From: Colwellia sp.
GTDB taxonomy: Bacteria > Pseudomonadota > Gammaproteobacteria > Enterobacterales > Alteromonadaceae
DNA: 64,000 nucleotides
Assembly: GCF_013214175.1 (NCBI RefSeq)
Contig: NZ_JABSPA010000001.1
Span: 49,589-113,588 of the forward strand
Direction of reading: 5' to 3'
Part shown: piece by piece, positions 24,369 to 33,857 of the stretch
Position numbering within the stretch: position 1 is the stretch's first letter
Layout: each line of letters begins with the position of its first letter
The notes under the pieces: generated by a model
What the model was told of the DNA's origin: nothing
Database searches by the model: none
The model's input: only the letters and a program-made list of their open reading frames with translations
Program-made: the position numbers and the translations under genes

Positions 24369-27173
24369 ATGACTTTGCTTTGGATACCCTTGTTATCCTT
24401 ACTTGGCAGTATTATTTCTTCAATGACGGGTAAATTAACGCGTAATCAATCTACTGGTTTGACGTTGTTAATGCCAATCACCGCATTATTAATGACGATT
24501 AGCTTAGCGCCTGCTGTTTTCTCTGGCGAAGTTATTCGATCAACATTTTCCTGGATCCCTTTACTCGGTATAGATATCGCCTTTCGTTTAGATGGCTTAG
24601 CGCTGCTGTTTGTATTTATGATATTAGTCATTGGCATATTAGTTATTTTTTATGCCCGTTATTACCTCAGTAGTAATGATTCTATGCCTAAGCTTTATGC
24701 CTATCTGATGTTATTTATGACGGCGATGCTGGGTATTGTTATGTCAAATAATGTTATCCAGCTGTGGTTCTTTTGGGAACTTACCAGTATTAGCTCATTT
24801 TTGTTAATTAGTTATTGGTGGCATAAAGCAGAAGCGCGTAATGGCGCAATAATGGCCTTAACTATCACCGGCGGTGGTGGGCTAGCATTATTAGCCGGTT
24901 TGCTGTTGTTGGGGAATATCGTTGGTAGTTATAATTTAGATATTATTTTAGCCAGCAGAGATATTATTCAAGCACATGACTGGTATGAAGTAACCTTAAT
25001 ATTAATACTACTTGGTGCTTTCACTAAGTCAGCACAATTTCCTTTTCATTTTTGGTTACCACATGCGATGGCGGCACCAACACCGGTAAGTGCTTACCTG
25101 CATTCGGCCACTATGGTCAAGGCAGGGGTTTTCTTATTAGCGCGTTTTTATCCGGCTTTAGCGGGTACTGACATATGGTTTATTATTGTCAGTTTAACCG
25201 GTCTAACAACGTTATTGTTTGGCGCATATGTAGCGTTATTTAAACATGATTTAAAAGGTTTATTAGCCTATTCGACCATTAGCCATTTAGGTTTGATCAC
25301 CTTACTTTTTGGTTTGGATACCAAGCTTGCGGCAGTAGCGGCGATATTCCATATAATTAATCACGCAACTTTTAAAGCTTCTTTGTTTATGGCAACGGGT
25401 ATTATTGACCATGAAACGGGTACACGTGACATGCGGAAACTTAATGGTATGTGGCGATTTATGCCCTATACCGCTACTTTGGCAATGGTTGCGGCAGCGG
25501 CGATGGCTGGTGTGCCACTGTTAAATGGTTTCTTATCGAAAGAAATGTTTTTTGCTGAAACTTTACATCAACAGTTGCTTGGCTCTATGTCTTGGCTTAT
25601 TCCAGTTCTTGCTACTATTGCTGGGGCTTTTGCGGTGGCTTATTCAGCACGCTTTATTCATGATGTTTTCTTTAATGGCGACCCGATTGATTTACCCAAA
25701 CAACCCAGTGAGGCACCAAGATACATGCGGTTGCCAATCGAAATACTGGTTGTTTTATGTTTAGTCGTGGGCATAGTGCCAAACTTTGTTATCGACGACA
25801 TTTTAAAGTCAGCTTCCTTTGCTGTACTCGGTGGCTATGTACCTGAGTTTGAAGTTTCTTTATGGCATGGTTTTAATTTACCACTATTGATGAGCGCCAT
25901 AGCAGTAAGCGGTGGTTTGTTGATGTATACCCAGCGCCATTACTTGTTTCAATTTCATGCTTCATTGCCGTCTTTGAACGGTAAAAAACTGTTCGATAAT
26001 AGTATTAGTGCGCTGACTAAATGGTGCCAAGTTAAGATAAACACTATAGAAAATGGCTCTTTACAACGCTATTTAGTGTTGATGTTTGTCGTGGTGTTAT
26101 TTTTTGCTGGCTGGCCATTATTTGAAATGAATCAGTTAAGCGGGCAAAAACCCCTGACTCCGGTTGATGTTCATAATGCGATGGGGGCGGCATTATTAAT
26201 GATAGGTGCAATTAGTACCGTGATTTGGTATCGCACACGAGTGATATCATTACTGATGCTCTCGGTCGTGGGTTTAATGGTGTCTATCGCGTTTACTCGC
26301 TTCTCAGCACCCGATTTAGCCTTGACTCAATTAACCGTTGAAGTAGTCACCGTTATTTTACTTATGCTGGCATTGTTTTTCTTACCACAGAACTCGCCAA
26401 AAGAATCCAGCTCTATGCGTGTGTTGCGTGACATAGGCATATCTGCCGGTTTGGGCATTGTAATTGCGAGCATCTGTTATGCATTAATTACCCGCCCACT
26501 TGAGTCAATCTCAGACTTTTTCTTAGCAAATGCTAAAACAGGTGGCGGTGGTACTAACGTTGTTAATGTTATTTTGGTGGACTTTCGTGGCTTTGATACC
26601 CTAGGTGAAATTTGTGTATTAGGTATTGCCGCGCTGGGTATTTACAAGCTGTTAATTAATTTACCGTTATATATTCCTGCTACTGATAGTGAAGGGCGGC
26701 CTTGGGCGAAAGAACGCTACCCGGTGTTATTGGCTAGTATTTCTCAATCCTTACTACCGTTAGCATTACTGGTATCGTTTTATATTTTCTTACGTGGCCA
26801 TAATATGCCCGGTGGTGGATTTATCGCTGGCTTAGTGACCGCAGTCGCCTTTATTTTGCAGTACATAGCGCATGGCTCAAACTGGATTGCTGAGCGCTTA
26901 ACCATAAATTATCGCAAAATTATTGCCTCAGGCATTGCTATTGCGCTATTGACTGGTGTTGGCAGTTGGTTCTTTGGCAGACCTTTCATGACTACTTGGT
27001 TTGAATACTTTGATATTCCTTTTATTGGCGAAATTGAACTAGCCAGTGCCTTGGTATTTGATATAGGTGTTTATATTACGGTTGTCGGCTCCACATTAAT
27101 GATTTTGGCAAGTCTCGGTAAATTAACTGCAAATGAGCCGGCTAATGCTCCTAGTAAAGAGGTAAATATTTAA
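24369..27173 (+). CDS. mnhA: MrpA/MnhA subunit with fused MrpB, Na+/H+ antiporter
   Basis: 934 residues, longer than a separate MrpA (about 770-800) because an MrpB-like part is fused at the C-terminus (from about residue 790: [25 protein letters not shown]). The N-terminal 500 residues are NuoL/M-like with antiporter motifs ([22 protein letters not shown]). The middle contains the MrpA-specific section ([22 protein letters not shown]). At least 20 membrane segments. Mrp complexes exchange cytoplasmic Na+ for H+, important for alkali and salt tolerance. It is the first gene of a six-gene operon; the stop overlaps the next ATG by one base. Confidence 0.95.
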   Translation: MTLLWIPLLSLLGSIISSMTGKLTRNQSTGLTLLMPITALLMTISLAPAVFSGEVIRSTFSWIPLLGIDIAFRLDGLALLFVFMILVIGILVIFYARYYLSSNDSMPKLYAYLMLFMTAMLGIVMSNNVIQLWFFWELTSISSFLLISYWWHKAEARNGAIMALTITGGGGLALLAGLLLLGNIVGSYNLDIILASRDIIQAHDWYEVTLILILLGAFTKSAQFPFHFWLPHAMAAPTPVSAYLHSATMVKAGVFLLARFYPALAGTDIWFIIVSLTGLTTLLFGAYVALFKHDLKGLLAYSTISHLGLITLLFGLDTKLAAVAAIFHIINHATFKASLFMATGIIDHETGTRDMRKLNGMWRFMPYTATLAMVAAAAMAGVPLLNGFLSKEMFFAETLHQQLLGSMSWLIPVLATIAGAFAVAYSARFIHDVFFNGDPIDLPKQPSEAPRYMRLPIEILVVLCLVVGIVPNFVIDDILKSASFAVLGGYVPEFEVSLWHGFNLPLLMSAIAVSGGLLMYTQRHYLFQFHASLPSLNGKKLFDNSISALTKWCQVKINTIENGSLQRYLVLMFVVVLFFAGWPLFEMNQLSGQKPLTPVDVHNAMGAALLMIGAISTVIWYRTRVISLLMLSVVGLMVSIAFTRFSAPDLALTQLTVEVVTVILLMLALFFLPQNSPKESSSMRVLRDIGISAGLGIVIASICYALITRPLESISDFFLANAKTGGGGTNVVNVILVDFRGFDTLGEICVLGIAALGIYKLLINLPLYIPATDSEGRPWAKERYPVLLASISQSLLPLALLVSFYIFLRGHNMPGGGFIAGLVTAVAFILQYIAHGSNWIAERLTINYRKIIASGIAIALLTGVGSWFFGRPFMTTWFEYFDIPFIGEIELASALVFDIGVYITVVGSTLMILASLGKLTANEPANAPSKEVNI

Positions 27174-27541
27174 TGGAATTACTTTACGCATCCAGCGTTG
27201 GCGTTTTAGTGTCTTGTGGCGTGTTTTTAATCTTACGCTCTAGAACTTTCCCTGTTGTCTTAGGGTTAACTATGTTTTCTTACGCGGTTAATTTATTTCT
27301 TTTCTCTTCTGGACGACTTAGCCTTAACCAAGCTGCGGTACTTGGCACCAGTACAGAATATGCTGATCCACTGCCGCAAGCTCTAGTGTTGACCGCTATT
27401 GTTATCGGTTTTGCCATGACGGCCTTTGTGGTTATTTTAGCAATCAGAGGGCGAACAGATTTAGGCAACGACCATGTAGATGGTCAGGTGCCTGACACAA
27501 ACAACCACAACAACGACAATAATAACAAGGTTAAAGTATGA
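27173..27541 (+). CDS. mnhC: MrpC/MnhC subunit
   Basis: 122 residues, NuoK-like with three membrane helices (ASSVGVLVSCGVFLIL, VVLGLTMFSYAVNLFLF, LTAIVIGFAMTAFVVILAI). MrpC belongs to the small-subunit core of the Mrp Na+/H+ antiporter. The tail (HVDGQVPDTNNHNNDNN) is hydrophilic and Asn-rich. It overlaps mnhA by 1 bp (TAATG) and mnhD by 4 bp (ATGA), indicating coupled translation. Confidence 0.95.
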   Translation: MELLYASSVGVLVSCGVFLILRSRTFPVVLGLTMFSYAVNLFLFSSGRLSLNQAAVLGTSTEYADPLPQALVLTAIVIGFAMTAFVVILAIRGRTDLGNDHVDGQVPDTNNHNNDNNNKVKV

Positions 27542-29070
27542 CCCAGCATTTAGCCTTTTTACCTGTCTTATTGCCTATGTTGGCAGGTGTTATTTTATTA
27601 ACGTCACCTTTTGGTAAGAATATAACCAGCAGAAGAGTTACGTCTGTAGTACTAAGCACAATCACCTTTTTAGTTTCATTGGCTTTATTACTAAAAGTTC
27701 AAGCCGATGGCACGCAAGTTTATGCAATCGGTGAATGGAGTGCACCTTTTGGAATTGTGCTGGTAGCTGATCCGTTATCTACCTTGTTAGTGAGTTTAAC
27801 TGCCTTACTCGGTCTAGTATGTGTCTTATATGCCAGTGCGGGAGATGATGAAAAAGGCAGCTTCTTTCATCCTTTAGTGCACTTCTTAATTTTAGGTGTA
27901 AACGGCGCATTTTTAACCGGAGATATATTTAATTTATTTGTATTTTTCGAAGTGTTACTTATTGCCTCGTATGCATTATTAATGCATGGCGGAGACAAAA
28001 GAAATACCCGCGCAGCCTTACACTATGTGATTTTGAACCTGGTCGGCTCGGCAATATTTTTGATAGCTCTGGGTGTGCTATACGGTGTCTTAGGTACACT
28101 CAATATGGCTGATATGGCTCAGAAAGTGGCACTTCTACAAGGTGATGACGTTTACCTCGCTAAGATAGGTGGTCTGTTGTTACTGGTGGTGTTTGCTTTA
28201 AAGGGCGCTTTGTTACCGCTACATTTATGGTTACCCAATACTTATGCTACCGCTATGCCTGTTGTCGCGGCATTATTTGCCATTATGACAAAAGTCGGCG
28301 TTTACTCAATGATGCGTGTTTATACGCTAATTTTTGGCGATGAAGCCGGTGAGTTGAGTCATATAGCGCAAACTTGGATGTGGTGGTTCGCAATGGCAAC
28401 TATTGCAATGGGCGGAGTGGGTGTTTTAGCGAGTAAAGATTTAAGGAAATTAACCGCCAATTTGGTGATTGTATCTGTAGGTACTTTAGTGGCACTGGTT
28501 GCCGTACAAACCATTGAAGCCACTTCTGCCGCTATCTATTACTTAGTTCATTCAACGTTAGTCACGGCGGCACTATTCCTGTTAGCTGATTTAATTGGTC
28601 GTCAACGTGGTGATGTTGCTGACCGTATAACTGCAGGTCCGGCAGTGGCTCAGCCAAGGTTGTTAGGTGTTTGCTTCTTGGTTGCTGCTATTGCAGTAAT
28701 AGGTATGCCACCATTGTCTGGCTTTATTGGTAAAGTGTGGCTGCTGAAAGCAACCTTAGATGCTGAATATACTTTTGTTTTTTGGCCGCTTTATTTACTG
28801 GTAAGTTTAGCAATATTGCTTAGTGTGGCTAAAGCGGGCAGTACTGTTTTTTGGCATCATCAGGACTCACTTATAGAAAGTAATGCAACTGATAGTGTTG
28901 AGCAAAGCCGCGTTCATCCGGCACAGCTAGCGGCATTGATTATTCTTATTTCGGGTGCGCCATTGATGACTATTTTTGCTGGACCATTAAGTGAGTATGC
29001 AATTGGCGCAGCTAGCCAATTACATGACTTTAACAACAATATTAAAATTATCCTTTCAGGAGGTCATTAA
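27538..29070 (+). CDS. mnhD: MrpD/MnhD subunit
   Basis: 510 residues, NuoN/M-like proton channel subunit with about 14 membrane helices. Visible conserved parts: FVFFEVLLIASYALLMHGG (Glu in a membrane helix), LVVFALKGALLPLHLWLPNTYATAMP (Lys in helix) and MPPLSGFIGKVWLLKA. It starts 4 bp before the mnhC stop and ends overlapping the mnhE start (TAATG at 29068-29072). Confidence 0.96.
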   Translation: MTQHLAFLPVLLPMLAGVILLTSPFGKNITSRRVTSVVLSTITFLVSLALLLKVQADGTQVYAIGEWSAPFGIVLVADPLSTLLVSLTALLGLVCVLYASAGDDEKGSFFHPLVHFLILGVNGAFLTGDIFNLFVFFEVLLIASYALLMHGGDKRNTRAALHYVILNLVGSAIFLIALGVLYGVLGTLNMADMAQKVALLQGDDVYLAKIGGLLLLVVFALKGALLPLHLWLPNTYATAMPVVAALFAIMTKVGVYSMMRVYTLIFGDEAGELSHIAQTWMWWFAMATIAMGGVGVLASKDLRKLTANLVIVSVGTLVALVAVQTIEATSAAIYYLVHSTLVTAALFLLADLIGRQRGDVADRITAGPAVAQPRLLGVCFLVAAIAVIGMPPLSGFIGKVWLLKATLDAEYTFVFWPLYLLVSLAILLSVAKAGSTVFWHHQDSLIESNATDSVEQSRVHPAQLAALIILISGAPLMTIFAGPLSEYAIGAASQLHDFNNNIKIILSGGH

Positions 29071-29618
29071 TGCGGTCACAAATGCGCTTAGAAGCAAAGT
29101 TTAGATGGCTACCGACTCCTTTAAGGAGCCTGTTATTATTTATTGTCTGGTTATTATTGAATAACAGTGTCTCAGCTGGACATATTGTCTTAGCGGTTAT
29201 TTTAGCCATAGTTATTCCATTGGCGACTAGCCCATTTAGGACAAAGCAGCCATTAGTTTTAAAACCCGGTTTGGCGTTTCGTCATTTAATGCTGGTTCTA
29301 TATGACATCATTACTGCCAATGTTCAGGTTGCTATTTTGATATTAGGTCCTAATAAAAAATTAACCCCCGGTTTTGTTAAGGTGCCGCTAGATTTAACAC
29401 ATGATATGCCTATTACTATTTTGGCTAGTACAGTGTCATTAACACCGGGCACAGTCAGTGCTGAAGTGTACCCTTGGCGAGAATGTTTGACCGAAGGTAA
29501 AGAACCAGAAGAACGTTTTTTACTGATACACGTGTTAAACCTTGAAGATGAACAGGCCTTAATAAACACAATTAAGCAACGTTATGAAGCGCCTCTTAAG
29601 GAGATATTCCAATGCTAG
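29070..29618 (+). CDS. mnhE: MrpE/MnhE subunit
   Basis: 182 residues: membrane helices at about 17-37 and 38-55, a further segment at about 75-97 (LVLYDIITANVQVAILIL), then a soluble domain with the MrpE family ITILASTVSLTPGT and IHVLNLED motifs. MrpE is needed for normal assembly and full activity of the antiporter. It overlaps both neighbours in the operon (7 bp with mnhF). Confidence 0.94.
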   Translation: MRSQMRLEAKFRWLPTPLRSLLLFIVWLLLNNSVSAGHIVLAVILAIVIPLATSPFRTKQPLVLKPGLAFRHLMLVLYDIITANVQVAILILGPNKKLTPGFVKVPLDLTHDMPITILASTVSLTPGTVSAEVYPWRECLTEGKEPEERFLLIHVLNLEDEQALINTIKQRYEAPLKEIFQC

Positions 29619-29881
29619 AAACTGTGATTTTAATTGTCTTTGCCATGATAGGTTTATCGTTATTATTAAATGTATGGCGTTTATTGGTGGGACCTTCTGT
29701 ACCCGATAGGATACTTGCACTCGATACTATGTATATCAATACCATTGCCTTGATCATCTTGTACGGCATGAGTATGGGCACGGCATTATATTTTGAAGCC
29801 GCGTTGTTAATAGCAATGCTAGGCTTTGTAAGTACGGTAGCTGTATGTAAGTACCTGCTACGTGGCGATATAATTGAATAG
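29612..29881 (+). CDS. mnhF: MrpF/MnhF subunit
   Basis: 89 residues, three membrane helices (VILIVFAMIGLSLLLNVWRLL, TIALIILYGMSMG, LLIAMLGFVSTVAVCKYLL). The conserved GPSVPDRILALDT loop between helices 1 and 2 identifies the family. It lies in the operon between mnhE and mnhG; a 94-bp spacer, not the usual overlap, separates it from mnhG. Confidence 0.95.
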   Translation: MLETVILIVFAMIGLSLLLNVWRLLVGPSVPDRILALDTMYINTIALIILYGMSMGTALYFEAALLIAMLGFVSTVAVCKYLLRGDIIE

Positions 29882-29975
29882 GTCGTCGAATAGTTAGCCG
29901 AATAAATAGCAGAATTGATAATCGAATAAAAGACGAATGAAAATTCGAATAGAAAATAGAATAGGAACTTAGCTC
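29882..29975 (+). repeat. Irregular CGAATA-type repeats in the mnhF-mnhG gap
   Basis: The gap contains about six GAATA copies (CGAATAG, CGAATAA, CGAATAA, CGAATGA, CGAATAG, AGAATAG), spaced roughly 13-20 bp apart, ending just before the mnhG ribosome site. No other gene in the operon has such a gap. Confidence 0.55.
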
Positions 29976-30308
29976 ATGATTGAATGGATTATTTCAATAT
30001 TATTATTACTTGGTGGTTCTTTTGTACTGGTTGGCTCTATTGGTTTAGTGAAAATGCCTGATTTCTTTATGCGCCTTCATGGTCCAACTAAAGCGACAAC
30101 CTTAGGCATGGCATTGTTGTTAACTGCTTCAATGGTCTTTTTTAGCTCTACACAAGCAGGATTTAGTGCTAAAGAAATACTGATCTCGTTATTTCTCTTA
30201 CTAACGGCACCGATCAGTGGCTATATGATGATTAAAGCGGCCATTCATCATAAACTCGATAGTATAGAGCGCACTAAAGGCATAGATAACATCGAAGATG
30301 ATGTTTAA
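29976..30308 (+). CDS. mnhG: MrpG/MnhG subunit
   Basis: 110 residues with three membrane helices and the MrpG hallmark GSFVLVGSIGLVKMPDFFMRLHGPTKATTLG (read across residues 13-43). It completes the A(B)CDEFG set of the Mrp antiporter. It is preceded by a spacer of CGAATA repeats and followed by a bidirectional terminator. Confidence 0.94.
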   Translation: MIEWIISILLLLGGSFVLVGSIGLVKMPDFFMRLHGPTKATTLGMALLLTASMVFFSSTQAGFSAKEILISLFLLLTAPISGYMMIKAAIHHKLDSIERTKGIDNIEDDV

Positions 30309-30442
30309 TGCTCTGTAGCTTGCTGGTTTAAAATAATTAAATTAGCTAACGCTAAGTAATGTTAGTTAATGTTCGGTAAGGCTAAGTATTAATAAGTACT
30401 TTTTAGTTTCGCCAAGTTAGTAGTCAATTTATTTTTGAAGAT

Positions 30443-30479
30443 AAAAAATCCCTAACAGTTTTAATTGTTAGGGATTTTT
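30443..30479. terminator. Bidirectional terminator between mnhG and subtilisin gene
   Basis: AAAAAATCCCTAACA-GTTTTAAT-TGTTAGGGATTTTT. A near twin of the 679-711 terminator core. Confidence 0.92.
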
Positions 30480-30543
30480 ATTAGCGGCTACTGTTAGCCT
30501 GAGCATCGCTTGATAACAGTTCTATTATTAAGCAGCTCTTAAG

Positions 30544-30571
30544 TAAAAGTTAAAAGTTAAAAGTTAAAAGT
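30544..30571. repeat. TAAAAGT x4 microsatellite at the subtilisin stop codon
   Basis: Four perfect tandem copies of the 7-bp unit TAAAAGT (30544-30571). The minus-strand stop codon of the subtilisin gene (30564-30566) lies in the third copy. Confidence 0.9.
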
Positions 30572-33059
30572 TAACGGTTACTTCATTTGAACATGCAGTT
30601 GATGCATCACAGATTTGGTAAATAAACTGGTTACCATCTATGCGACGTTCACGATCACGATAAATACCCGCATTTTCAACGGTATCAATCTTTATACCAT
30701 TACGGAAGATGTCTACCATTTCGGCAGTAGTACCTTGCCAAGTAATATCAACACGTAAGCGACCTAAACGAGACTTATATGCACGTTTAACCGCAGCCTC
30801 AATATTGGCTGAGGATACACTTACCGACATAGTTTCGCTGCTGTTTAAGCCTTCACTATCAGTCACGGTAAGAGTAACGTCATAGTTACCCGTTGCTGCG
30901 AAAGTATGCACAGGATTTTGTTCAGTCGATACTGTACCGTCACCGAAGTTCCAGTCCCAGCTAACCATATCGTCATTTCTATCAGAGCTATTATCAGTAA
31001 AGGTAGCGGTTAGTTGTTCAGCTTCATAAGTAAAGCTAACCTCTGGTGCGCTCGGAAGTGTATCACCAAGACCGGTAATGGTAAGTGCCCAATTATTTAA
31101 TGTTCCGGTGTCAGCTGCTGCATTATCGCTAACAGTTAATATCCAGTCGCCAGTTGCTACTTCGCCATTGAATGCCGCTGAACTAAAGGTACTATCGATG
31201 TTATCGTTGCTGCCACCTGAGCCACTGTGTAATGCTGCAGAGGTACCTGCAGGAGACGTTAACATAACCGTTAAGTCGCCAATCCAAGTATGAGTGATAT
31301 TTACATAAATATCAGAGGCAAAGACGGTAATATCATCGGCGACATTAATGATTGACGTTATACCTGTTGCATCGTTGTCTGGAATATCAACAAGGGTGTC
31401 ATTAGTGTAGGTAAACTCATTTAAACCTTGTGGGTTAACCATTAAGCGAACTGTAGATTCTTTGACTAAATCACCACTGGTTGCTGTTACCGTAAAGCTA
31501 TAGTCGCCCCATTGTGTTTCAGCCGTAGTTGGTACTGTTAATTCAAATGTAGCTCCAGGCGTTGCGGTATTAGTTGATAGAGTTGCGCCACCTAATGAGT
31601 CAGCTAAGGTTAGATTAACTTCGCCAGTCCAATCGGCAATTGAACCAACATCGAAACTGTAAATCGCTGTTTCGCCGGCTGTAATAACACTTGAACCAGG
31701 TGTTGGTGATAGTGTGAAGCCAGGGGTTGGATCGGCATTTTCAAGTGCACTTCTAACGTTTAAGCGTTTACCTGATACAGTTTTTCCGGCAAGTGCGGCG
31801 TTATCATCACCTGAGCTCATCAATAACGCTTTCATTTCAACTGCGCTTAGTTCAGGGTTCACTGACCATGCTAGCGCTGCGGCACCAGTAACGTGTGGCG
31901 CAGCCATTGAAGTACCTGAATACGAGGAATAGCCGCCACCCGGTACTGTCGATAGAATGTCTGAGCCTGGCGCACCTAAATCAACTGTTGTTAAACCCCA
32001 CTGTGAGAAACCAGACATGTCATCAGTATGCGTTGTACTTGCAACGGATACGACTGAGTCGTGTGGATAGCCAGAAGGATAGCTTGCTTGTGCATCATTG
32101 TCGGAAGCACTGTTACCTGCAGCTGCAACAAATAGAATATTTGCTTCTTCAGAAGAGGTGATCGCATCAGAAAGTGCTTGGCTAAAACCACCGCCGCCCC
32201 AGCTATTGTTGGTTGCACGTACATTTACACCATTGTTTTTTAAATCAACAAAATAATCAATACAGGTTAACGCATCTGAAAGGCTACCTGATCCCGATGA
32301 ATCAAGGAATTTACAACCAATAATTGAAACATTGTGGTTAACACCAACAACGCCTAAACCATTGTTGCCTGTTGCACCGATAGTACCTGAAACATGGCTA
32401 CCATGGCCTGCGTCATCCATAGGATCACCAATACCGGTAATAGCATTGATACCATGAACATCATCGATATAGCCATTGCCGTCGTTATCAATACCATCAC
32501 CGGCGATTTCTGCAGGGTTAGTCCAGATATTTGCCATTAAATCTGGGTGGCTATGATCAACACCGGTATCAATAACACCGACGATGACATCATGGCTACC
32601 TGTTGAAATATCCCATGCTTCAGGAGCGTCGATATCAGCATCGGCTACACCACCTGTTTGTCCAGTATTGTTCAAACCCCAAAGCTCGGAGAAGCTGCTA
32701 TCGTCAGGCGTTACGCTGGCAGTAACAATATAATCAGGCTCTGCATATAGCACCGCTGGGTTTTTACGTAGCTTTTCAAGGGCATTTTTTACTGAAACAC
32801 CATTAAGGCTAAATTTCGCTATACGACCTTTTTTCAAGTTGCGATATTTATCATCTATTTCATCATTGTTTAGATCAGAAATTCTTGCTTGCACAATGCT
32901 ACGTGCATTGCGTCGGTCAAGTTTAGATGCAGTGTCTTTATAGACAACAATAATAGAGTCTGCTCTATAACTAGGGCTTTGTGCTGAGCTGAGCTCTATT
33001 GATGCATTCGCCAATACAGGTATTAACGCTAATGTTAGCGCTGATAATTTTGCTTTCAT
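30564..33059 (-). CDS. Secreted subtilisin-like S8 protease with P-domain and PKD domain
   Basis: 831 residues from the ATG preceded by GGAG (CATGGAGCAAAAA, start 33059); the upstream frame would add ten residues with no signal-like sequence. A signal peptide (1-20) and an inhibitor-type pro-domain (about 30-115, with LYAEPDYIV) precede the catalytic domain. The triad is Asp164 (VIDTG), His219 (GHGSHVSGT) and Ser384 (GTSMAAPH), with Asn oxyanion in AAAGNS. A proprotein-convertase P-domain (about 535-655) and PKD domain (about 675-760) follow, then a C-terminal strand section with a Cys pair. Likely an extracellular protein-degrading enzyme of cold-marine type. It is monocistronic. Confidence 0.95.
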   Translation of the reverse strand: MKAKLSALTLALIPVLANASIELSSAQSPSYRADSIIVVYKDTASKLDRRNARSIVQARISDLNNDEIDDKYRNLKKGRIAKFSLNGVSVKNALEKLRKNPAVLYAEPDYIVTASVTPDDSSFSELWGLNNTGQTGGVADADIDAPEAWDISTGSHDVIVGVIDTGVDHSHPDLMANIWTNPAEIAGDGIDNDGNGYIDDVHGINAITGIGDPMDDAGHGSHVSGTIGATGNNGLGVVGVNHNVSIIGCKFLDSSGSGSLSDALTCIDYFVDLKNNGVNVRATNNSWGGGGFSQALSDAITSSEEANILFVAAAGNSASDNDAQASYPSGYPHDSVVSVASTTHTDDMSGFSQWGLTTVDLGAPGSDILSTVPGGGYSSYSGTSMAAPHVTGAAALAWSVNPELSAVEMKALLMSSGDDNAALAGKTVSGKRLNVRSALENADPTPGFTLSPTPGSSVITAGETAIYSFDVGSIADWTGEVNLTLADSLGGATLSTNTATPGATFELTVPTTAETQWGDYSFTVTATSGDLVKESTVRLMVNPQGLNEFTYTNDTLVDIPDNDATGITSIINVADDITVFASDIYVNITHTWIGDLTVMLTSPAGTSAALHSGSGGSNDNIDSTFSSAAFNGEVATGDWILTVSDNAAADTGTLNNWALTITGLGDTLPSAPEVSFTYEAEQLTATFTDNSSDRNDDMVSWDWNFGDGTVSTEQNPVHTFAATGNYDVTLTVTDSEGLNSSETMSVSVSSANIEAAVKRAYKSRLGRLRVDITWQGTTAEMVDIFRNGIKIDTVENAGIYRDRERRIDGNQFIYQICDASTACSNEVTVNF

Positions 33060-33857
33060 TTTTTTGCTCCATGTTTTAATTAATATCATGTTTAAAGTAT
33101 TTTTAACCTAGGGGGGTAACTACTAGGCAGCATGCTTTTATTTTAACTTTCTACTTACTATGGATTTGTGCAACGTCATTACTTTAATCATAAAAACAGG
33201 CTTGTTTCTATAGAAAGGAGATAAACACGACTTTTTCATGACTTTAAAGATAGATTTTCATGTTTTTTACTACTTTTTTACTACTTTTATATGTGTTGTT
33301 ATTAGAGTGCTTTAACTAGTCCTTTTGTATTGGTTTTTGGTTTTTAATCTAGAATATTCTTTAGGGTTATTGTTTGTTATTACTCTATCTGTTTGTTTTT
33401 ATTGTTTTAAATTTGAATACTAAAATAGGGTGATATTTATTGTTAATAGAATGTTGTAGAGTTTTTAATGCAACGTACTAAAGCTAACTTAGCTTATTTT
33501 TGGATTGTTTAGGTTTGTGGGGAGAATCTAGATGAAGTGCTTATTTATAATCGTTTAGTGATTGTAAAAAGCTGAAGTAACACCAATTAAATTAGGTGTT
33601 ACATCCATCGATAAGGGGAGTTAACTACAGTGATATAGATAAAGGTCTTTACCGTAAAACCTTTGCATAACACGACAAAATTATCTTAATAATACTACTT
33701 GTTTTTTTTAACCATATCCTTGGTTATTGTTGTTAAAACTACTATGGAAAGATGAAAACGACACTAGCAGCTAAAACCATAAACTGCTTATCTATTAAAA
33801 ATAATCTTTGTGAGTTAATTGTTTGCTTACATAAAACAAAAAGAATAGGGATATATT
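33060..33857. other. Long non-coding region upstream of the curli locus
   Basis: About 800 bp with no supported gene. It contains the subtilisin promoter on the left and the curlin promoter on the right, both AT-rich. A palindrome GTAACACC (33577-33584) / GGTGTTAC (33595-33602), 10-bp centre, lies about 255 bp before the curlin start. It resembles an operator; a CsgD site cannot be confirmed from sequence. Confidence 0.5.
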
